Source: Amyloporia xantha (Eukaryota; Basidiomycota; Agaricomycetes; Polyporales; Adustoporiaceae). From it: a stretch of 64,000 nt of DNA. Made by a program: the position numbers and the translations under genes. The DNA lies in the NCBI GenBank assembly GCA_036971615.1, contig JAYKKR010000020.1:496001-560000 (forward strand), read 5' to 3'. This document shows, in pieces, positions 10,513 through 18,682 of this stretch; the stretch's first letter is position 1, and each line of letters begins with the position of its first letter. Under the pieces are notes generated by a model. That model saw only the letters and a list, made by a program, of their open reading frames with translations, made no database searches and was not told the origin of the DNA.

Positions 10513-10820
10513 GACGCGACGACACTCGTTCTCCAAAAATGGCCGACCACTAATTCTATGATTTACGCCTTTTCTCTAATTTTGAATGTCCGCCGTTGGC
10601 TTGCCGTTGCTAGCCACCCCGGCGTGCTTGTGGCTGGTTTGTTTACAAATGTTTTGTGCCAGTCTTCGTAGGGCGGTCGAGGGGAATAAGGTTGATCTGT
10701 GAATTGGGATCTGATGGCACGTGATAGTATTAAGCAGTCACATGATTTAGAACATAGCATAGAATAAGTCCCTAGGATGAAGCCCCTCTCACCGCCCGGA
10801 GAAGGCTGGGTAGGAGACTG
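10513..10820 (-). repeat. Right terminal inverted repeat
   Basis: Partner of 9784-10091; it ends at GGAGACTG immediately before the right 9-bp target duplication. Confidence 0.85.
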
Positions 10821-10829
10821 GCAAACCCC

Positions 10830-11540
10830 AATGAATTTGTCATTGAGATATTGGACATAGAATTGAGCACGAGGAGTTGCGGCGTTAGTTGATGAACGCC
10901 GGAATCATATGAACTGTAAAAGAGCGCCGACTCTGTAACATCTGAAGCCAAACCTGCCTTGACATGTACCTCCTGGGGTCAAACAATTACTAAGTCATTG
11001 AGCAGTGAGCCAGGCCCACATGCAAATAGTAGGCACGATGTGTCGCACACCTGTATGAATATCATCAGAATTCCCGACTACCCCGTGGAGCGAGAACCAG
11101 CCAGATGTCTCCTATCAAAAGCGCCGTGCTGTAATAAACTGTTCCAAACGCTGTGGTTATTCCTGGCTCCCACTGCCAATAGATCCGGACCGACTGTACA
11201 GCGACGACTACCGGCGGATACCCGATGCAGGGCGCTACAGAATTTTTGTCGTGCTGTTTTCCACTTTCAACGACTATTAGCAAGCATGACAGTGATCTTA
11301 TGATACCGTGGCCATACCTAATTAGGTTCTCACCAGGGTTTGGCCTCTATCTCGTCACATTACTCTCTCGCAGCGCTCAGCTTGACACGTATCACGGTTC
11401 TGATTGTCCATGGACCATCTGCGACCCTCAATGAAGCACGACTTTCAGTATGCACGGCGTGCTATTGACTTCTTCGGAGTCATAATAGAAGGTGATGGAC
11501 ATTGTCAAGAGCGCGCATACGGTATTCAATTCTGACTTGA
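10830..11540. repeat. Duplicated upstream/spacer block (unit B)
   Basis: 10845-10960 continues the precursor B upstream region after the transposon, and 10975-11440 matches 7300-7800. No supported gene. Confidence 0.6.
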
Positions 11541-11640
11541 GTGTCGCAAAGTCGCCGAGCACGTGCATGAATTTGATTATGGTTTTCAAGTTCTTCAATC
11601 ACACGGAAATCCACAATCGTCACAGCAAAACACTTGTTTT
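11541..11640 (+). pseudogene. Relic of membrane-protein gene (unit C)
   Basis: Only the piece around the transmembrane exon remains. The motif GTCGCAAAGTCGCCGAG is shared with 15473-15490 and with the intact gene around 4020-4035; the translation runs roughly KSPSTCMNLIMVFKF and then loses similarity. It lies just beyond the 3' end of precursor C. Confidence 0.6.
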
Positions 11641-11741
11641 GCACAACCCATATATGATAGAAGGATGCAATATAATTCATGCAGCGCACATTAATCTGCC
11701 TAGCAAGCTACGATAAATACACATGATATCTTCGGACAGGC

Positions 11742-13222
11742 CTACTTGGAGAGATCTGAAGACAGAGTTCAGTCAAAAAGTCAATCACTTACATTGTGTA
11801 CTCACCATCGGGAAAGGTGTAGACCTCACCACCTTCGCGTTTGACAAGATCTATGCGTCCTCACTGAGCGAATGATTTTGCATTCTCATGGAAAGAACCT
11901 ACCATCCGGGAAGGTGTAGACTTCGCCTCCCTCACGTTTCGAGAGATCTTTATACGTGTCAACATCGTCCCTGAGATTCCAGAGTACACAAACTCACCGT
12001 CGGGCAAGGTATACACCTCGCCACCTTCACGTTTCACGAGATCTAAGCCCAGTTGTTAACATTATCCTCAGGATTCTACAGTACATGAGCTTACCATCGG
12101 GGAAGGTATAGACCTCGCCCCCCTCGCGCTTCGTGAGATCTTGGTCCAATCGTCAACAAATTTCTCAGAATTCCATAGCACACAATCTCACCGTCAGGGA
12201 ACGTATACACCTCGCCACCCTCACGCTTCACGAGATCTAAGCCTACTTGTCAGCGTTGTCCCTAGAATTCCAGAGCAACACAAGCTTACCGTCAGGGAAG
12301 GTGTACACCTCGCCACCCTCACGCTTCGCAAGATCTTGGCCTGTTCGTCAACATTTTCCTGGAATTCCGCAGCAAACAAGCCTACCGTCGGGGAAGGTGT
12401 AGACTTCGCCTCCCTCGCGTTTCACAAGATCTTGGTCCAATCGTCAACAAACCTTCTGGAATCCCGGAGCACATAAGCTTACCATCAGGGAAGGTGTAGA
12501 CCTCGCCTCCTTCGCGTTTTACGAGATCTTGGTTCAAATGTCAGCAGCGTCCTTAATTTTCCGAAACATGTACTCTCACCGTCGGGGAAGGTATACACCT
12601 CACCACCCTCGCGCTTGACGAGATCTTGGACCATTTGTCAACACATTTCATAAATTCGAGAACGTACAATCTCACCGTCGGGGAAGGTATAAACCTCGCC
12701 TCCCTCACGTTTCGTGAGATCTAAGTCTGTATGTCAATAGTGTCCCTTAAGTTCGAAAGCACATAAGCTCACCATCAGGGAAGGTATAGACCTCGCCTCC
12801 TTCGCGTTTCACGAGATCTTGGGCCATATGTTAATAAACTTCTTAGAACACCGGAGCATGTAATCTCACCATCCGGGAAGGTGTAAACCTCACCGCCCTC
12901 ACGCTTCGCGAGATCTTGACCCACTTGTTAGCATTTTCCCTAGAATCCCAGGACACAAACTTACCATCGGGGAAGGTATAAACCTCGCCTCCTTCGCGTT
13001 TTACGAGATCTGTGTCCTTGCGTTCTATTCGTATCCTTTTAAATACGGGCAAAGTCTCTCATGGTGTCGAACAAAGAACCTACCTGCACGATATTCACGA
13101 ATTCGACGCTCATGTGAGTGCGAAGTTGAATAGCAACATGATAATTACTGACCAAGGGGAGCAGCCGCTGTCGCTCGTAGAAGAGAAAGTGCGCAAATGA
13201 TGAAACTGGACTTGAACAACAT
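11742..13222 (-). CDS. RiPP precursor C: 13 tandem 45-nt exons, core EGGEVYTFPD
   Basis: Minus-strand gene of 15 exons and 222 aa. Exon 1 (13153-13222) encodes the leader MLFKSSFIICALSLLRATAA then APL. Thirteen repeat exons follow, each exactly 45 nt, with upper ends at 13009, 12914, 12817, 12720, 12624, 12527, 12430, 12334, 12236, 12139, 12042, 11947 and 11850. The last exon (11742-11755) encodes DLSK-stop. Each repeat reads DLxKREGGEVYTFPD, with x = V, A, T or S; one repeat (11998-12042) has YTLPD. Repeat introns are 50-53 nt with GTRAG/GTAGG donors and AG acceptors, always phase 1 (G/AT). Intron 1 is 143 nt; the 12-nt microexon of copies A and B is lost here. KR implies Kex2 cleavage, and the Tyr/Phe-containing core is a plausible UstYa cyclisation substrate. 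Family knowledge: ascomycete dikaritin precursors have the same leader-plus-repeats logic. Confidence 0.88.
11806..13009 (-). repeat. 13-unit tandem array, ~97-bp period (exon plus intron)
   Basis: Unit spacing is 95-98 bp: 45 bp of exon and 50-53 bp of intron. Exon parts are highly similar and differ mostly at synonymous positions (Gly GGT/GGC/GGA, Tyr TAC/TAT, Asp GAT/GAC, Arg CGT/CGC). Intron parts are more diverged. Confidence 0.9.
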
Positions 13223-13286
13223 GGTAAAATTTTGGAGAACAAGTGAAAACACGGAGGGTGCTGGTGCAGCCAGTGCTCAGAGTGAG

Positions 13287-13294
13287 CTTTTATA
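13287..13294 (-). promoter_or_regulatory. TATA box of precursor C
   Basis: Minus strand reads CTATAAAAGCTCACTCTGAG about 72 nt upstream of the ATG at 13222; the same arrangement is present in precursors A and B. Confidence 0.65.
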
Positions 13295-15460
13295 GCTACT
13301 CTAAACATGATTTGCAGCCAAATGTATGTTGACGCGTTCTCGTGACAGAATACGTAGTGCGCCGAAGACTGATCCGACTCGATCGCGAATAGCGATATTG
13401 CGCAAACTTTAGTAGATTTGTCGGCATCACTTTGGACATAGAATGGGATCATGAGTTGTGATGTTCGTTGTGAGGCACCGAGACCATATGAGCGATAAAA
13501 GTGTGCTGGCACCATAGCTCTGGAGCTAGACCCACATTGACTGATGCACTGGAGGCAATTAATCACGAATCCGTCAAGCGATGAGCTGTAAGCGCATGCG
13601 AAGCAGGCGGGGTTTCACATACCAGCAGAGTAGTACCCGACTCCACGGAGCGCAGACTGCCAGCCTATGCGCTGTGCTGTTGAGAACTAAGCCAGACGTT
13701 GTGTTTATTTTTTCCTGAATCCTATCCTGGTCATCCACAAGACGCCTGCAATATTGAGTGTTCTCCCAGTGAATGTTCCCTGTGGTAGTGCAGTCATTGA
13801 TCGGTCGGCAGAGATCCGCGGGCTCAGATGGCTATAGGCGACCCTGGACGCTACGCACATCCGAGACGTGATTGAATTGAAACGGGGCATCGGAGACAAC
13901 AAAAATGGAGGACATTGGATTGATGATGGATTGATCAGCTCACTCAACACGACACGGATACATTCCACAGACTCGAGAGTGTGCGACTCGGATGGGGGAT
14001 GTGACGGCGTCATGACGTACTCGCATATTGTTATGCCTCGGATGTAGCTACCACCTAGAATAAATATCACGACATCAACGTACGAAAGATTTGCACACAA
14101 TTGAGACATTTGATGTTGTATGTGAGCCCAGTCGCTTGCACCGGCGGCAAGAACTGAGGAGAGTCAGGAGCTCGACAGAGTTGGCCACCGGCGCTAGTAT
14201 TAGCTTTGTTAACTGATCTGGCCCGAACATACGGTGATCAACATTCTCCATCATGCATCATTCCCGGAACTCTTTTGTCCCCGACTCAAATAACCGATCC
14301 ACTCCACAAGACCCGTGAGTAGACGGTATGTACAATGTATTTCGCGAGACCAGCACGGACGGCCGTTCATCCAGCCACTCGGAGGCGCTCAGGTCTAACT
14401 ACGTACGACACTCTCATGGGTATCTATTGTCTGGTATAGGTTTTCACACATTCATCTCCGTGAGGATATGACCGCAGATGGCGCTTTTCAGAATTGTAAA
14501 TCGTCAGCCCCAAGAGGCGCCTTACGAATATAACCTTGTGTATGAGGCTGAACGTGTGTGTGTGTGAGTCGTCTATTACACCCTCATCCTGGACGAGTAT
14601 CTACTTTAGACGTTAACGCTGGACAGAGTCAACGCTAACCGCCAGGGGGCGGCGGAACTGGTGGCCAGGGCCGCAATTACAAATGGGTGCTTGTGTGGAG
14701 GAACCGCGTTAGCAAGGTTTCTATTCCAAGCTGCTGCTTTCTTCCAGCGCCGACGCGAAATGGCCCAATAGATGAATTTTATCCGCGCTATCTGGGTCTG
14801 CCCATACTAAGCTCGGAAATGACAGCAAGCAGTGGGTGGTCGCAACGGAGTCGAGAAGCACCGAAGGACATGTCCACTCAGGAAGCATGGTACGATTGTG
14901 ACACCATCTCACATGAGCTGTACAAACACATCTGATCACCTTTTGGGAGTATGCGGGTTTAAATGCGCCAATCCGATCTGTGATGCCCCACTGCATGATC
15001 CTCCGTCGTCGGTTCTATATACCTTCTCAAGCCATATAATGTGACGCATCACGAGCAGGCTGCGTACAGCAGCAGCTACCGTGACCCGACCTCCAATCCT
15101 GCAATGATACCATCATAGCGCTTAGAGCGTTGCACAAGATTTGCCATGCTATATTCCACTTTCAGCGACTATCCATGGAGACGTCGGTGATGGTATGTCA
15201 TATGTCAAGTATGATGCCACAGCTGTGCCTAGCTAAGCTTTTAAGTTTTCTCCAGGATCTGGTTTCTGTCTGGTCACATCATTGACTCACAGTCTCCATG
15301 CCTGACGCGTACTGCGGTTCCGAATTGCCTCCGCCGAGAAAGCGTGACCTGCAGCATTCCAGTCATGGCGCGCTACTGACTTCTTCGGAGTCGTGACCTT
15401 GAGGGTGATGGTTCACTAACAGGGGACATCGTCATTGACAGGAGCGCCGAATCGATCATG
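13295..15460. other. Upstream of precursor C with a ~1.35 kb insertion
   Basis: 13370-13660 matches the precursor upstream block of the other units. Similarity stops near 13690 and resumes near 15050 (TACAGCAGCAGCTACCG, compare 7525 and 11197), so about 1.35 kb was inserted or is unique here. The insert has a 134-aa minus frame at 13705-14109 with no family features and no obvious inverted repeats. I could not name the inserted sequence. Confidence 0.5.
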
Positions 15461-16018
15461 ATGGAATTGAGTGCCGCAAAGTCGCCGAGTACATGGACGG
15501 ATTCGGTTATCCCATGTTTATGACCACACGCATGCTGTACACGAGCTCATCAGGCCTACGCGCTCCGCGACATGCACAAGTAGTACGTTCGCCCTACCAC
15601 TATTTTCGGCTCGCTGAGATCAACCAACTAGCAAAGCAGAAGACTTGGTTCTCCCTTTCGTTCTTAATGTGTTTGGCAATCCGAGCATGCACGATGTAGG
15701 ACCGTTGACGCTTTCCCCTTGCACTAGTACTGTCGTATGCACAGACAGATTGGTGCCTGGCATTGCCGACAAGGTCTTTAAGAGGAGTCTCGGGAACAAG
15801 AGTTATATATTCTCCGGGGCTCTGACCGTGATCCGAGTTTGGAACGTCGATACCCCAGAGGATAGGGCTGAGACAGTCGAAGACATGTCCGATGGATGTA
15901 CGCTCAGCTTTCACCAAATCTTCTCCGCCCCTTACACGGGTGGGTGCATGCACGTTCGAGAGGCAGATTCAAACGCTGAATGCATGAACAAGCGTTCAAC
16001 CTGTTTGAAATTGTCTGA
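15461..16018 (+). pseudogene. Truncated copy of the membrane-protein gene
   Basis: It aligns to the gene at 3906-4892: KSPSTWTDSVIPCL and then a stop; MLYTSSSGLRAPRHAQ in a shifted frame; GNKSYIFSGALTVIRVWNVD; and DGCTLSFHQIFSAPYT, joined across an intron to AFNLFEIV-stop. The N-terminus is missing, the transmembrane helix is disrupted by a frameshift, and roughly 50 residues between VWNVD and DGCTL are deleted. It is convergent with the UstYa-like gene at 16300. Confidence 0.75.
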
Positions 16019-16299
16019 GACTGAGTAGACGGATTGCCTTCGCACGTACAGGTCTGCTATGAAGTAGTGTCCTAGGCCAGCATCGTCCAATATCAGACTA
16101 CAATGCTATATCACCTTAAGCGGCGACAGTCTTCAGACACCGTGATAATGATATCATACAGAGTGAGAGTATCTGATGGGCTAGAAAGATATTGTACAGC
16201 CGAGCATTCAATTGAACCGTGGTACAAGATCATCTATTGAGCACCAGCAATGCGAATGCGTAACCTGCAGGCGACGACACGATGCGTACATTCTCCCCG

Positions 16300-17025
16300 C
16301 TACGCATGCATGTGCGTCGTCGCATTCTCCTTCTTCGCGGGCCACTTCCCATTGAGCTGGTTGTCCGTGATATAATCATACACCTGCGTCCAATCCCTGC
16401 ACGAATGCGTCGTCTGCATGCCCTTCGTCTCCAAGGTCGTGTCCGCAGCGCACAGGAGCGTCTGCCGCAAGAAGTTGAGACAATGCGATGCATGCCCGTC
16501 AGGCTCGCCGATGAACGCCTCCCTGATCATTTCGAGACAATGCAGCAGGTGGAACATAGACACGCCGAACTTGCGCCCTAGTGACCGGCGACACACAGGT
16601 CAAACGTGAAGGGCATATGGCGGTGAGACCGGAAGGGACGCACCTTGGGAACCTAGACTGACGAAGCCGTGCGCTCGGGGAAAGTGGTCGATGGCATGCC
16701 ACTCCAGCCAGGAGAACAGGTCGGCCTGGCGATAGCTGTTGTTCGGCGCGACGTCCTCGAAAGCCATCTCCACGGTGTCGAGGCGGAGAGGCAGCTCGCT
16801 CGGAAAGTCATCTCCGACGTAACCTGTCAAGCATCGCAAGAGACGTCAGTCTTGATCGCCGCTGTGTAAGAAGGCGACTGGCGTACTGTACTGGCTGTCG
16901 TCAATCGACATCGTCTTGTGTATGCGCCTGAACGCGAGGATGTTGACCAGGCTGCTGATGGCGAGAGCACACAGCGCAATGTTGCGCATGGTGCGCCTCC
17001 ATCGTTTTGAGATGTGTTCGAGCAT
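16300..17025 (-). CDS. UstYa-like (DUF3328) oxidative cyclase candidate
   Basis: Three exons: 16887-17025, 16644-16823 and 16300-16577 (198 aa), with phase-1 junctions identical to the paralogue at 2601-3338. It starts MLEHISKRWRRTMRN and has a hydrophobic anchor (IALCALAISSLVNILAF). DDSQYSYVGDDFPSELPLRL follows; the Ser codon of QYS spans intron 1. The two hallmark motifs are intact: HLLHC (in MFHLLHCLEMI) and HASHC (in HASHCLNFLRQTLLCAADT). CRDWTQVYDY lies near the C-terminus. UstYa-family proteins install oxidative cross-links on Kex2-released RiPP cores in the ER/Golgi. With intact motifs and three candidate substrates nearby, this is the best candidate enzyme of the cluster. The frame is fully open. 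Confidence 0.9.
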
Positions 17026-17942
17026 GGCTGCAATGCTGCAGGAGACCTGTCCTGGACATGTAGTGGGGAGGGGGGGTCGAGATTAGACTCTGTGTTCCGA
17101 ACTTGACAGAGTCACGATAGGACGCGCTCACCTATCGCGCTTGAAACCCAGAGCCTAGCAATAGTCAGAGGGTACGATAGGCAGAAGGCGCCACTACGAG
17201 CGACTCACTTGGAAGATTCGGAGCCTTCCTGGTGATGGGAGAAGGTAGCCAACACACCCTTGATTTGCCCGTGACAAATTGACATGTCAGAGGACCTTCA
17301 GGGTTGCCGCTAACGCTGAACCGTATGATGCAGCGTCTCAAAGCGCGATCTTGATGGGAAAGTATCAGGAGTCGGAACAAAGGGCTTTCAGTGCCGCGGC
17401 CCAACTGATGGGGTCTACGATATTCCCTTGGAAGTCGACATAGCGAGCGGGACAATCGAGAGGCTGATGGAATGAGCAAGAGAGTACAGGACGACGCGCG
17501 AGCGACTGGGAACTTGGGAAGTCATTCTAGCGCGTATCGGTCATGTGGTCCATGACATCGGGCTGGCCTCGGGCTTCCAGAATCCAGTTCCAGGCGCAGA
17601 CATTCGCTCAATCTCAGGGGTATTCTCGTCTGGCGGCGTTTGCATGCATTGCACTCTTCTTGACTTCTATCTCTTCAAGCTCTACTGTGTCCGAAGTATT
17701 TTCCCTCTCAAGTCACCACTCGAGAGACCAATTCTCAGCATCCACTGGCAGACAACTTCCGCTCGCCAGTACTTACTGGACACGGCTCCCGTGCGGTACG
17801 GCCATCGATATGGTAGCCACGGAACAATCAGTCGAGCAAAGAGTTCTTGCGTTGATGCTTCAACTGTTTATTGTACATTTTCACAAGATGATATGTGTGA
17901 CTTCATTTCTGTCCCCGTTTTGGTGCAGTCCATTCACGCACC
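17026..17942. other. Intergenic, no supported gene
   Basis: 5' flank of the UstYa-like gene and 3' flank of the next gene. Several open frames (e.g. 17543-17974, 17545-18150) overlap the neighbouring gene antisense and lack features. Confidence 0.4.
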
Positions 17943-18682
17943 CTATCGCATTCTCCTCTCCTGCGTGCCCATGATCGTCCCGCTCTTATACAGCTCGCCC
18001 GGCTGCTCCGCCTCGGTGGGGACCTCCCTCGGAATCTCCCCGCTCCCAAACACATCCGCACCGCGTGGGTGCGCCTTCCGCCCCGGCTGCCCGTCATGCC
18101 TAAGCTCTTTGCTACTCATGCCCGAGCCGGGGTGCCCCAGCCCGTCATGAACATCCGCAGACGTCGCACCACCGAGCGTGTCCCCCGCCGTGGCGGGTGT
18201 GCCGAAGGGTGAGCGGTCGATGACCGTGCGCGAGTCGGGTGCAGGCGGGAGGGGATACGGCTCGCCCACGGTGCGTGCGGCGGTGAGCCGCTCGAGGTGT
18301 GTGCTGTTGTCAGACGTAACATCGGGCTGTTGGTCTGTGGGGAGGGACAGCGGATAAGTACAGTGATCGATGGTGGGGCGACGGGCAGACGTACCTCCTG
18401 GGATGACCTGGCGAATGTTGCGGCCTACAGGCGGGACATTGGCTGCAGGGGCCGCGTCGCGACCGGTGGAAGGCGGGAGATGTTCCTGCGGTCTGTCACC
18501 TGGCGATCGTCGTCGTCAGCACGGGATCGAAACGTGCGGTCGCGGTTGTACTCACCTTTGGGCACGACGGACGCGTAATGATGTCCAGTGGTGGCAGAGT
18601 CTGCGCCCGGGATGCGCGCACGGCTAGCGTCGTCGCCGACGTAGTCATTGTGACGCTGGGAAGTAATGGGTTCTGAAGACAT
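17943..18682 (-). CDS. Hydrophilic, intrinsically disordered protein, unknown function
   Basis: Three exons: 18556-18682, 18395-18499 and 17943-18334, all phase-1 junctions, 207 aa. It starts MSSEPITSQRHNDYVGDD. The protein is rich in Gly, Pro, Asp, Glu and Arg, with no hydrophobic core or signal peptide. The C-terminal region has MSSKELRHDGQPGRKAHPRG and GSGEIPREVPTEAEQPGELY. Similar short disordered proteins with an SSKELRHDGQ-like motif seem to occur in Agaricomycetes, possibly stress- or development-related, but I cannot assign a role. Strong third-position GC bias and consistent splicing support a real gene. Confidence 0.65.

Larger units (their letters stand above)
9784..10820. mobile_element. 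Non-autonomous long-TIR transposon (Mutator-like MITE)
   Basis: Element of 1037 bp bounded by near-perfect terminal inverted repeats of about 308 bp (9784-10091 and 10513-10820), starting CAGTCTCCTACCCAGCC and ending in its reverse complement. It is flanked by a perfect 9-bp duplication GCAAACCCC at 9775-9783 and 10821-10829. A 9-bp target duplication with TIRs this long is characteristic of Mutator-like elements. The ~420 bp interior encodes no transposase; a 104-aa minus frame at 10222-10536 begins inside the right repeat and has no features I recognise. The high identity of the two arms suggests recent activity. It split the upstream region of precursor B from sequences still adjacent in the other copies. 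Confidence 0.85.

Noticed and set aside
10222..10536. 104-aa minus-strand frame inside the inverted-repeat element
   Set aside because: Begins within a terminal repeat and lacks transposase motifs; probably fortuitous.
11806..13009. Regular ~45-bp repeats with ~51-bp spacers, superficially CRISPR-like
   Set aside because: The repeats are coding, with GT-AG boundaries and one reading frame, inside a eukaryotic gene; there are no cas genes and the spacers are related to each other.
13705..14109. 134-aa minus-strand frame
   Set aside because: No domain, no conservation in the other units; lies in an insertion of unknown type.
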